From: Ziziphus jujuba
Taxonomy: Eukaryota > Streptophyta > Magnoliopsida > Rosales > Rhamnaceae
Direction of reading: 5' to 3'
DNA: 64,000 nt
Assembly (NCBI RefSeq): GCF_031755915.1
Contig: NC_083379.1
Coordinates: 27,590,001-27,654,000, forward strand
Below the pieces are notes generated by a model that was not told the DNA's origin, made no database searches, and worked only from the letters and a program-made list of their open reading frames with translations. How positions within the stretch are numbered: the stretch's first letter is position 1; each line of letters begins with the position of its first letter. Of this stretch, positions 10,589-20,258 are shown piece after piece. The translations under genes and the position numbers were made by a program.

Positions 10589-12232
10589 TCAACCAAAATG
10601 AGTAGCATCTTTATCAAATTGCCACGGCCTACTTAATAGTATATGTCCAGCAATCATGGGTACAATATCACATAAAACTACATCCTCGTTTCTACCTATA
10701 CTAAATTTTACTTTGGCTTGTTTGTTTACTTTCATCTCACCACTGTCATAAAGCCATTGTAATCTATATGGTTCAGGATGTTTTATTGTTTTTAAGCCTA
10801 ATTTATCAACTACAAGGCTACTTATCACATTAGTACAACCCCCACTATCTATAATCATGCTACAAATTTTACCTTGTATTTCGTAGCAAATGTGGAAGAT
10901 GTTTTCTCTTTGTATCTGCTCTTCATCTTTGTAGACAGCAAGTACCCTCCTTGAGACCAAATTTAGCTCAACATTTGATGTGTTTAATGGTTCGGCCTCA
11001 TCATCAAGTGCTTCATCTTCTTGTTCGATTTCAGCCTCACTAGCCTCACTCTCGGATTCCACCTCTCCATTGCCCTTAATTACCATTATTCTTCTATGCG
11101 GGCATTGGCTGGCTATATGTCCTCTTCCTTGGCACTTGAAATAAATAATTTCTCTTGACTTTTGAGGTTTAGGTTCCGATTTTACCTCACCTTTAATGGC
11201 TTGGACAGATTCGGCTTTAAGTTCTCGTCTTGGTCGATTAGTAGGTTCTTCACCAAGCTTCGGCTTCAGCTTGCTTTCATAAGTAGAATTGTTTTTCCAG
11301 CCACTTGAGCTTGTCCTTCCACTGCTAGAAACTCCTCCAAATCGTGTGCTAACACCCTTCCTCTTGAATTGGTTCTCAAGCTTGGTTCTCAAGTATTGTT
11401 GTAATTCAAGCTGGTTGGCAATGTCACGGTTTAACCCTCCAAGAAATCTTGCCATTGTTGCCTCCCTATCCTCATTCATATTCAGCCTCATCATTAATAT
11501 CTCCATCTCTTTGTAATAATCCTCCACGGACCTACTTCCTTGAGACAAAGATTGAAGCCTTTGATGCAGCAACCTATGGTAATGGGATGGCACAAACCGC
11601 TTTCTCATGGCTCCTTTCATTTGTCGCCATGTTGTAATCAAGTCATCACCAACTCTCCTTCGGGTGCTTTGCTCAGTTGTCCACCATTGGGGTGCATAAT
11701 GTCCAAACTCCATTACTGCCAACTTTACCTTCTTACCTTCCGAATAGTTGTGGCAGTAAAAAATCATCTCTATTTTTTCTTCCCACTCCAAATAAGCTTC
11801 GGGATCACTTTTACCCATAAAAGGTGGGATGTTAACATTGATATTTCCCAAATCATCATCTGTATCTTCCCTCCTATATCTTCCACGGCTAGCTCTATCT
11901 TGGACAATAAAAGTTTCGTCCATACCTTCCTCAAAGTCTCCACCGAATAGCTCCTCATCAAATTCCTCTCTCGGTCTCTCACTACCTCCTCGTCCTCCAC
12001 GGAAGTCTTGCCTATTTCTTGTATTCAGCATTCCTTGTGAGGCTTCTAGTCTTCCCACTCTTTGTTTCACATGCTCAACTTTAGCACTAACCCGCTGTAT
12101 TGACTCCAAAACAGCTCTCATGTCCAAGTGGTCTCCGCTCTCGGTAGCTCGGGCATCACCATGGAATGCTACGGACTCTTCCTCATTGATCCTCAAGGGT
12201 GGATCTCCTCTTCTTATTCTAGAATCTGCCAT
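10589..12232 (-). pseudogene. Element C gag and protease
   Basis: The start is taken at the MADSRIRRGDPPLRINEEE methionine (12,232), which is conserved in sister copies; an in-frame ATG six codons upstream is not. The order is: basic-acidic N-terminus; helical stretch with heptad character (about residues 45-70); acidic linker; retrotransposon gag domain (AYLEWEEKIEMIF ... MKGAMRKRFVP ... ATMARFLGGLNRDIANQLELQQY, about 147-280); zinc knuckle near 361-375; acidic spacer; aspartic protease with IIDSGGCTN (about 462) and HILLSRPWQFD. The knuckle reads YFKCQGRGHIASQC, so its first cysteine is replaced by tyrosine. A seven-codon deletion follows QLELQQY. The stretch ends at TGA (10,589-10,591), where most sisters have CGA. 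Confidence 0.9.
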
Positions 12233-13385
12233 GTTGGTAAAATACTGCAAAAAATAAAATAAACACTCACAATATTCACTCCCTCACGTGTTTCACTCAA
12301 ATAAGGTCTCGACACTCGTGTTTGCACACTAGTTTCGGCTTTTATCCTCTTTTAAGCTCACACACTCGTGCCTTTTTTCACTCAATGATTTGTTTCAAAG
12401 TTCTAATTAAAACACCCACAAAACATCAATTAGATCACCAGTATGTTTTAATTAAACTTACCAACAAAACAGTAAGCAAAAATAAACAAATACCGAACGG
12501 AATGAAAATACCTATTTTCGATTTTTCTAGACAAAATAAAGCAAATTAATGAGAAAACTTTGGAATTTTGAAGAACTGGAACAGATGGTAATAGATTATG
12601 AGTTCAAGAATAAAATTCTAGAAAAAGAAATTCAAATACGAACAAAAATCAAAGAGAACAAAAATATAGAAAAGTGTTGGTTGTTGTTCTTGTAATTCAA
12701 GTTTTATATCAAATCCTTTAACTAATTTTAATCCAAATAATTTAGCACTCAAACTCAAATATCCAGCAGCAAACATAACTTTCTAGAAACTCCAAATATT
12801 GAATAAATAATAAAAAAAAACCCAGCAGCTCCAACAAATTTCCAGCAAACAAATCAAACTCCAACAAACCGAAATATATATATATATATTTTTATATTCG
12901 GCTTTACCTCTTCTTTTCTTTATTTATTTAATTTTTTTTACTCACAGAACATCAGACACAACTGCAGTAGCAAGAATAAACACCAAAAATTGCAATCCGA
13001 CACCAAAAATCCACCAAACCCGTGGCCTCCAACAAAAACAAAGTGCAGTTTTTTTTTTTTTTTTATATGTTGCCGCAAACCGTTCTTTTTTTTTTTTTTT
13101 TTTTGAGAATATATGAATGCAAATATTTAAGACTAAAACAGCAAAGAAAAATCAACAAAAACCAAAATTAACAAGAATAATGATGAAAAACAACCAACAG
13201 AATAGGAAACAAAAGTTCGATAAAACTAGGAAATCCTAATTCAACTAAGAATGATTTTTCCTTTTTTTTTTTTAAGATGCAGAACGTGTATGGGATGGAT
13301 GCAACCTTAACCTAATGCTAAAATTGTAGAATAACACGAAAACAAATAAAACAAATAAAGATAGATCAAACCTGAACAAAATTTA
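12233..13385 (-). other. Untranslated leader of element C
   Basis: About 1.15 kb between the primer site and the gag start, AT-rich and without a long reading frame. It carries the family-typical pieces: long T runs (13,049-13,063 and 13,086-13,104 in plus view), a (TA)n stretch at 12,873-12,889, and GCCGAA-containing segments. Leaders of A, D, H and I are recognisably related. It probably holds packaging signals, but none can be pinpointed here. Confidence 0.75.
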
Positions 13386-13397
13386 GCTCTGATACCA
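13386..13397 (-). promoter_or_regulatory. tRNA-Met(initiator) primer binding site of element C
   Basis: Plus-strand GCTCTGATACCA equals the 3' end of plant initiator tRNA-Met, so on the minus strand it is the complementary primer site (TGGTATCAGAGC). It lies 2 bases from the 5' LTR edge at 13,400. It defines the element's orientation and its 5' LTR. Confidence 0.93.
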
Positions 13398-13684
13398 AAT
13401 GATACGAACCTAGGACGACCTGCTCCTAAACCCATATTATATTAGCCCGGATCTCAATTAAGTTCAAGTTCTAATGGAATGGACTTCAACCCCTAACCAA
13501 CCTGTGGTTAGAATCCTTGGTATAATGTAGACGCCACAATAGGGGATGGAAAACCTGTTGATAAGTCAAGCTAAAACAACCAATTCTCTAATGGTGTTTT
13601 AGGTGTTCTCAAAGAACAAAGAGATAATTAATCTCACATGTATTTTCTTAATAAAATCAAAGTTTTTTCATATTGAAAAATAAG

Positions 13685-13694
13685 CCTTTAAATA
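13685..13694 (-). promoter_or_regulatory. TATA-like box in C's 5' LTR
   Basis: Minus-strand TATTTAAAGG lies downstream of the U3 palindrome and upstream of the R-region hairpin, at the position where other copies have TATAAAAGG (for example 35,098-35,106). This is the likely core promoter of the element; no start site can be proven from sequence. Confidence 0.55.
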
Positions 13695-13801
13695 GGCTTT
13701 GAAAGAAACAAAATAAACCCTAAAAATCCTAGGAAAAACTGGCCACACACATAAAGAAACCTAGTTGGCTGAAGCTATACTTCTTTTCCTTATCTAAGTT
13801 T

Positions 13802-13842
13802 GATTAATTAATTCCTTTATATTAAGTTAGGAATTAATTAAT
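13802..13842. other. U3 palindrome of element C (example of a family-wide structure)
   Basis: GATTAATTAATTCC and GGAATTAATTAAT flank a short loop, giving near-perfect arms of 12-13 bp. The same inverted repeat sits upstream of the TATA-like box in most LTRs here, even in strongly diverged ones (28,262-28,305). The LTRs of A lack it. Confidence 0.7.
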
Positions 13843-13985
13843 TTACAATGGAAAGAATAAAATAAAAACCTTCCTAAAGTTATTTGTCCAGAAAATAAAT
13901 AAATAAAAAACCCAAAAAGAAATAAAGTCAATCGTAAATTAGGTAACGAGTTGACTTTGACATCTAGGCTGAATTATGTCTTCAA

Positions 13986-14150
13986 CCGAGATAACTTATG
14001 GCTGCCTGATGTCCGAGCTAACTTATGGCCTATCCGAGCTAACTGATGTCTGTCCGAGCTAACTTGTGTCTGGCCGAGCTAACTGATGTCTGTCCGAGCT
14101 AAGTTATGTCTGGCCGAGCTAACTGATGTCTGTCCAAGCTAAGTTACATC
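13986..14150. repeat. 20-bp minisatellite in C's 5' LTR
   Basis: Units of the type CCGAGCTAACTGATGTCTGT repeat with an exact 20-bp period (starts near 14,034, 14,054, 14,074, 14,094, 14,114 and 14,134) and become degenerate on both sides. Alternate units resemble each other more (TGATGTCTGT versus TTGTGTCTGG), suggesting a 40-bp higher order. The array is absent from the other LTR subfamilies in the window. Confidence 0.85.
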
Positions 14151-14459
14151 CGACGTCTGAAGTCCGAGATTGGATGTCCGAGGCAAGGCTCCGATGTCCG
14201 AGGCAAGGGTGTCTGATATAAAATGTCTGATGTATGGGTATCCGATGTATCAGCTTCCACCACTTGGATACTTAAAATAGGTCTTTTATCTTCAGGTATG
14301 GACAAGCCCTTTTGGGAATGAATTACTTTCTGGATAAAGGCAGCAAGATTGTCTTTAAACCTCTTAGCTTGAGCCCTAGTGATTGGTCCATACTTCATCC
14401 GTATCGGATCAGTACCCCAGCAAGTTGTCGGTGGTGTGAGCTCGGGCGGGTTTGCATCA

Positions 14460-15206
14460 CTTCCCCCCATTTAAATCCAACATTCTTCTTAACAACTTCT
14501 TTCAAAGGTGCTGCAACGGTGCTAAAGTCCTTGACAAATCTTCTATAGAAACTAGCCAAACCATGAAAGCTCCTCACTTATGTGATAGAGGTTTGTGTCG
14601 GCCAATCTTGGATGGCTTGAACTTGAGATTGATCAACTTTTATACCGGCAGCATTTACTACAAATCCTAGGCAAACAAGTTCATCTTTACAAAAATCACA
14701 CTTTTTCATATTAGCAAATGATCTTTCCTTCGTAAGAAAATTTAAAACTTGCCTTAGACGGTTCGCATGTTCATCTAGATTTTGGCTATACATTAGAATA
14801 TCATCAAAATACACAACCACAAATGTACCAATAAATGGACGCATAGCATGATTCATAAGCCTCATGAAAGTACTAGGTATATTAGTTAAACCAAAAGGCA
14901 TAACTAACCATTCATACAGCCCATATCTAGTCTTAAATGCTGTCTTCCATTCATCACCTTCTTTCATCCTACTTTAATGGTATCCACTCCTAAGATCAAT
15001 TTTAGAAAACATGCAAGCACCATGCAATTCATCAAGCATATCATCTAATCTAGGAATTGGATGTCTATATTTAATGGTGATATTATTTATAGCCCTATAA
15101 TCAACACACATTCTCCAAGAACCATATTTTTTTTAGGCACTAACAAAACAGGAACAGCATATGGACTCATACTCTCGTGAAATGTAACCTGTATCAAGTA
15201 ACTCAC
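14460..15206 (-). pseudogene. Reverse transcriptase of element B
   Basis: Continues element B upstream of the C insertion. From the C boundary it reads KWGEV, VGFKKN-type residues and [25 protein letters not shown], then an in-frame TAA at about 14,578 replacing CAA. Next is an open stretch to 14,967 with [18 protein letters not shown], the active site YFDDILMYS and [10 protein letters not shown]. Further upstream, towards 15,206, the frame is broken by indels around DLRSGYHQ and KDGSWRM. Confidence 0.85.
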
Positions 15207-16372
15207 TTACCTGCTTTTGTAACTCCTTTGTTTGGGATTACTTCTACATGCAGGTCTATTTAGTATAACAACCCTTGCAACAATGTCAATTTGATGTTCA
15301 ATCCTTTTAATAGGTGGTAATCCATGTGGAATTTCATCCGGGAAAACATCAACAAATCCCTGCAAAAGAGAATAAATAGAACTTGGCAATTCAAGTTCTT
15401 CAGGATTAGCTTGATTATTCAAATAATTATCTTTATAAATCATGATCAGCTGTGGTTTCTTATTCAAAATAGCCTTTATTAACATCCCTAAGACTCAAAT
15501 AAAAATTTTTATTTTTCCTTTCTTTTCTCTCTTTTCCTTTCTCTCTCTCGGCCACCACACATTCTTCCTCTCTTTTGGGTTTCTTACTATGTCTCTTGAC
15601 TTTCTCATGGTTTTTCCACTCAATTTGTGTTTTAGAATGTTTACGTTGGATAGCAAGTTCGGACTTACCTTCTTGGGTGGATGATGAAGCCGTAGGTGCC
15701 ATACTAGCTTTCTCCTTGAGTTTTTTGACCTCCCATCTTTGTTGTATTTGTAATTGGTCTCCATATACTTCCTTTGGAGTCAATGGCTCCAGCTTGACCT
15801 TCTTACCTTTAAATCTAAAAAAAATACAATTCTCTTGACCATAACAACTTTATCAAATTACCACGGTCTACCTAATAGAATATGTCCGGCATGCATAAGC
15901 ACAACATCACACAAAACAACATCCACATATTTGTCTATGCTAAATTTTACTTTGGCTTGTTTATTCACTTTCATCCCACCACTATCATTAACCATTGTAA
16001 TCTATATGGTTCTAGATGTTTAATATTTGTTAAGCTTAGTTTGTCAATCAAAATATTTTAGAATGCTTACCTTGTACAACTTCCACTATCAATAATCATA
16101 TTACAAATCTTACCTTAGATTTCACATCAAGTGTGGAAGATGTTTTCTCTTTGAACTTGATCCTCATCCATTTATATAGCCAGCACTCTTCTAGAAAATT
16201 AACTTAATTTGGCATTGGATGCATGTAAAGTTTTGGCTTAATCCTTAAAGTCTTTCTCTCCTTTCTTGGTTTCAAATCCACTTTACTCGCTTTTCGATTC
16301 TAGCTCTCCATTACCCTTTAACACTATGATTGTTCTATTCGGGCATTGGCTAGCAATGTGTCCCACGTCCCT
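15207..16372 (-). pseudogene. Element B protease-RT linker, protease and gag zinc-knuckle region
   Basis: The 15,207-15,485 part encodes [21 protein letters not shown] and DVFPDEIPHGLPPI. The 15,460-15,783 part encodes the charged spacer (KEVYGDQLQIQQRWE...). The protease region follows (about 15,835-16,140) with several breaks around the IIDSGSC block. The segment ends in the zinc knuckle region at about 16,372, where it is abruptly fused to RNase H-integrase linker sequence. The rest of gag is missing. Confidence 0.78.
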
Positions 16373-17917
16373 TTAAGTCTCTAATGCTACAATTAAGTAC
16401 ACAAAGTTTATTTTTCCTAAACGAATACCCTTAAATTTGTAAAATTTATTAAATCCATGTTTTAAACACGTTCTAAATATTTCTCCAGAGTCACTATCAT
16501 GTTTCTAAATAGGTTCTCCATTTAATTTCTCACAAAAGTAGGCTATGGGCCTTCCTTCTTGCATTAAAGTAACTCCAATACCTACACCTGAAGCATCACA
16601 TTCAATTTCAAAAGTCTTAGAAAAATTTGACAAAACTAGTAAAGGTGCATTACATAATTTTTCTTTCAACAAATTAAAAGATTTTTATTGTACTTCCCCC
16701 AATTTAAATCCGACATTCTTCTTAACAACTTCATTCAAAGGTGCTGCGATGGCGCTAAAGTCCTTGACAGATCTTCGATAGAAACTAGCCAAACCATGAA
16801 AGCTCCTCACTTGTGTGGTAGATGTTGGTGTCGGCCAATCTTTTGCAGGCATTCACAAAATAGGAACAACACATGGACTCATACTCTCATGAATGTACCC
16901 TTTATCAAGTAACTCACTTACCTGCATTTGTAGCTCATTTGTCTCTTCAGAATTACTTCTATATGTAGGTTTATTTGGTATGGCAGACCTAGAGGGACAA
17001 AGTTAATTTGATGTTCAAACCCTCTAATAGGTGGCAATCCATTTGGAATTTCATTTGGGAAGACATCAACAAATTCCTGCAAAAGATAAGAAATTGAACT
17101 TGGAAATTCAAGTTCTTCAGGATTTGCTTGATCATTCAAATAATTATCTTTATAAATCATGACCAGCAATGGTTTCTCACTCAAGATAGGCTTTATTAAC
17201 ATCCCCAAAATTCAAATAAACTTTTTATTTTTCCTCTCTTTTCTTTCTTTTCCTTTCTCACTCATGGATTCAATGGGTTTTACATCACTCTTGGATTTTG
17301 GACCAAATTCCTCACTCTCGAGTTTATTATCATTTTTCCACTCAACCTCGGTTTTAGAGGACTTACCTTGGACAGCAAGCTCACCTTTTCCTCCTTTGTT
17401 GCATTTGTAATTGATCTCGAAAACCTCTTTGGGGGTCAATGGCTCCAGCTTAACCTTCCTGCTTTTAAACTTAAAAATAATACAATTCTCTCAACCATAA
17501 TGAATAGCATCTTTATCAAATTTCCATGGCCTATCTAGTAGAATATGTTTGGTATGCATAGGCACAACATCACACAAAACAACATCAATATATTTATCTA
17601 TGCTGAATTTTACCTTGGCTTGTTTATTCACTTTCATCTCACCACTATCACTAAGCCATTGTAACCTATATGGTTTGGGATGTTTAATAGTTGTTAAGCC
17701 TAACTTATCAACCACAATTTTACTAATTACATTTGTACAACTTCCACTATCAATTATCATGCTACAAATCTTACCTTGGATTTCACATCGAGTGTGGAAG
17801 ATGTTTATTTTTTAGACTTGATCCTCATCCTTGTATACAGTCAGGACTCTCTTAGAAACCAAATTTAATTTGGTATTGGGTGCATGTAGGGTCTCGGCTT
17901 CATCCTTAAAGTCTTCC
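16373..17917 (-). pseudogene. Rearranged pol and protease of element A
   Basis: In minus orientation from 17,917: gag-protease spacer; protease with IIDSGSCTNV and HILLDRPWKFD (open stretch 17,491-17,760, ending at a TGA where most copies have CGA); charged spacer (17,212-17,439); RT N-terminus (16,918-17,208); then at about 16,845-16,857 a deletion of the RT core; the RT end and RNase H start (16,520-16,845); at about 16,510 a deletion of the RNase H end; and finally linker sequence to 16,375. Both deletions remove hundreds of bases. D is inserted at the upstream edge. Confidence 0.75.
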
Positions 17918-19050
17918 TGATGCGAATCCATCCGTGCCCGCATAATCGATAACCTGCTAGGTTGCTGACCCGATACGGATGAAGATCAGGCAAATCACTA
18001 GGGCTCAAGCTAAGAGATTTTGTAAAAAATTTACTGCCTTTATCTAGGGGGTAATTCATTCTCAAGAGCACTTGTCCATACCTGAAGATCCAAGACCTGT
18101 TTTGGGCATACTAGTGGTGGAAGTCGATACGGACCCGGGTAGCAGTTTTGGTGCATTTATGGAGTCTGGGCAACAAGAAATGGTTCCAACTCTTTGTGGA
18201 TTCAATAAATATCACTAAGAGATCATGGAAACCAGTTAAGGCATAAGTAAAGCCAACTTGTACGGACTTGTACGGACAACCTCAAAATTTGGCCGAAAAT
18301 TGCTGTATTGCTTGCTGGCTTTACTGTATTTTGCTAAGTTGGCTTTTTCTCTTTCTTCCAAGCAAAGGTAATGTGTGGAACTCCATAATAATATTATCTG
18401 CCATCCTATAAAGCATATTGAACATGATTTGGAACTAAAATCGGTCAAACGTTAGTCAAAGTCAACTTAGTCAAAAAGCTAGTATTTAGTTTCCTAATTT
18501 GATTTTACTTTTTGTTTTAGGAAATTACCATTACTTTTTGGGTTTTTATTTATTTATTTGCTCAAAAAATAAGTTTAGGAAAGTTATTATTTTATTATTC
18601 TCATTGTAATTTAGTAATTCCTAATTCAAAATAAAGGAATTAATTAATCCAAATTAGATTAGAACTGAAGGAGACTTTCGACCATATTAGGATTCTTCAT
18701 TGCATGGCCGGGTTTTCCTTTTTGTTTTAGGGTTTTATTTTGTTTTTCTCTTAGTCTACAAAAGGGCTTGTTTTTTAGGAAGAACACACCATTAATAATA
18801 TTGAGAATTTATTTTGTAAGATTGAATTTCTCTTTATTCTTTTGAACACCTAAAACACCATTAGAGAGTGAGTGTTTTAGTTTGACTTACCAATAGGACT
18901 CCCATCACCTATTATGGCATCTTCATTATACACCAAGGTTTCTAATCACAGGTTGGTTAGGGGTCAAGATGACCATTAGAACTTGAACATAACTAGATCC
19001 GGGCTAATATAATATGGGGTTTAGGAGCAGGTCGTCCTAGGTTCGTATCA
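17918..19050 (+). repeat. 5' LTR of element D
   Basis: LTR of 1,133 bp, TGATGCGAATCCATCC to GGTTCGTATCA. It contains the integrase-tail coding part at its start, a U3 palindrome with a degraded left arm (about 18,612-18,660), a TATA-like box (TACAAAAGGG near 18,760, one change from the TATAAAAGG in its partner), and a perfect hairpin at 18,850-18,880. Confidence 0.9.
18850..18880 (+). promoter_or_regulatory. R/U5 hairpin CTAAAACAC...GTGTTTTAG
   Basis: Perfect 9-bp inverted repeat with a 13-base loop, about 85 bp downstream of the TATA-like position, so it should lie in the transcript. Equivalent hairpins with conserved arms and variable loops occur in most LTRs of the window. A role in reverse transcription, packaging or 3' end formation is speculation. 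Confidence 0.6.
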
Positions 19051-19052
19051 TT

Positions 19053-19065
19053 TTGTATCAAAGCC
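19053..19065 (+). promoter_or_regulatory. Degraded tRNA-Met primer binding site of element D
   Basis: TTGTATCAAAGCC lies 2 bases after the 5' LTR and matches TGGTATCAGAGCC with a few changes. It supports the plus orientation. Confidence 0.75.
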
Positions 19066-20258
19066 AAATTTCGTTTAGGTTTGGTCTATCTTTATTTGCT
19101 TTCTTTGTTTTCGTGTTAATCTAGAATTTTAGCATTAGGTTAAGGTTGCTTCTATCATCATACACATTCTGTATCTTTTAAAAAAAAAAATCAAAAAATC
19201 ATTCCTAGTTGAATTAGGATTTCCTAGTTTTACTGTATTTTTGCTTCCTAGTTTGTTGGTTGTTTTCCATCATTGTTCTTGTTAATTTTGGCTTTTGTTG
19301 ATTTTTATTTACTATTTTGCTCTTAAATATTTGCATTCATATATTCAGAAAAAAAAACCGAACAGTTAAAAAAAAAAGAAAAAAGAAAAAAAACTGCACA
19401 TTTGTTTTTTTTTTTTTTTTTTTTTGTTGGAGGCCACGGATTTGGTGAGATTTTGCTATTGGAATTTCTATTTAGTTGCTAATTTTTGTTACTGGAGTTG
19501 TGTTGATATTCAGTGAAGAAAAAAAAAGAAAAAAAGAAGAAAAGCCGAATATAAAAAAAATAAAAATTCGGATTTTGTTGAATTTGGTGTTAAAATTTGT
19601 TGCTGGAAGTTTATTGGAGTTGCTGATATGTTGAATGTTTATTCAATATTTGGAGTTTCTGGAGAATTATTTTAGTTGCTGGATATTTGAATATTGGGTG
19701 CTTAAATTATTTGGAATAAAATTAGTTAAAGGATTTGATACAAAACTTGAATTATAAGAACAACAAGGATTAAAATTAGTTAAAGGATTTGATACAAAAC
19801 TCGAATTACAAGAACAACAATAAACACTACTCTTTATTTATGTTCAAATTGATTCTTGTTTGAGTTTAAATTCCTTTCTCTAAAATTTCATTCCTGGATT
19901 ATTAATTTCTTACCTTCTATTCCAGTTCTTGTTAATTCCAAAAGTTTATTGTTGCCTTGCCTTATTTTGCCTAGAAAAGCCGAAAAATACATTTTGTTAA
20001 TTCATTCGGTAGTGCTTTCTTTTTGCTACTGTTTTGTTGATAAGTTTAATTAAGACATACTTGTGATCTAGTTGCTATTTTTGGGGTGTTTTAATTAAAA
20101 CTTTAAGATAATTCATTGAGTGGAAAAAGGCAAGAGTGTGTGAGGTTAAAAGAGGGTAAAAGTTGAAACTAGCATGTTTTGTCGAGACGATTGAGTGAAA
20201 ATCGTGAGGGAGTAATTTTTGGGGAGAATATATTTTATTTTGTATTATTCATACTAAC
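19066..20258 (+). other. Untranslated leader of element D
   Basis: About 1.2 kb, AT-rich, with A and T runs at 19,180-19,190, 19,365-19,425 and 19,520-19,560 and a near-duplicate pair of segments at about 19,725-19,760 and 19,769-19,815. It has no coding frame of note and is homologous to the leaders of C, H and I. Confidence 0.75.

Larger units (their letters stand above)
5820..14459 (-). mobile_element. CRM-type element C, best-preserved copy
   Basis: Flanked by the perfect 5-bp duplication CTTCC (5,815-5,819 and 14,460-14,464), with element B coding sequence continuing on both sides. In element orientation: 5' LTR 13,400-14,459, tRNA-Met primer site 13,386-13,397, leader, a single gag-protease-RT-RNase H-integrase frame from 12,232 to 7,157, and 3' LTR 5,820-7,472 (interrupted). 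The frame carries four stop codons and no frameshift that I can see. In the first 223 bases of the two LTRs I count about 7 differences, nearly all transitions, so it is fairly young compared with its neighbours. Confidence 0.92.
13400..14459 (-). repeat. 5' LTR of element C
   Basis: LTR of 1,060 bp, from TGATACGAACCTAGG to GGTTTGCATCA in plus-strand view, uninterrupted. In minus orientation the order is: integrase-tail coding part, 20-bp tandem array, U3 palindrome, TATA-like box, CTAAAACA hairpin, TTCGTATCA end. The array replaces a longer block found in related LTRs such as 57,560-58,651. Confidence 0.92.
2457..16372 (-). mobile_element. CRM-type element B (minus strand, 5' end lost)
   Basis: B begins with a full 3' LTR (2,457-3,591) inserted in the RNase H-integrase linker of A. 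Its parts are integrase 3,592-4,182 and 4,785-5,819 (split by a plus-strand LTR fragment), RNase H to 5,819, then RT, protease and the gag zinc knuckle from 14,460 to about 16,372. Element C interrupts it at 5,820-14,459. The N-terminal gag, leader and 5' LTR are missing: near 16,372 the gag zinc-knuckle region is joined directly to linker sequence belonging to another copy, probably A. No right-hand target duplication survives. Confidence 0.75.

Noticed and set aside
11540..12257. Long frames on the plus strand over gag of C (up to 142 codons)
   Set aside because: They mirror the real minus-strand gag; residues are Ser/Pro/Leu-rich as expected from reading a coding strand backwards.
13049..13104. 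Long T runs as the poly(A) tail of a retrogene or a LINE end
   Set aside because: Similar runs occur at matching places in the leaders of D, H and I, so they are part of the element leader.
13986..14150. CRISPR-like array
   Set aside because: Units are directly adjacent at 20 bp with no spacers, lie inside a plant LTR, and have no cas genes nearby.
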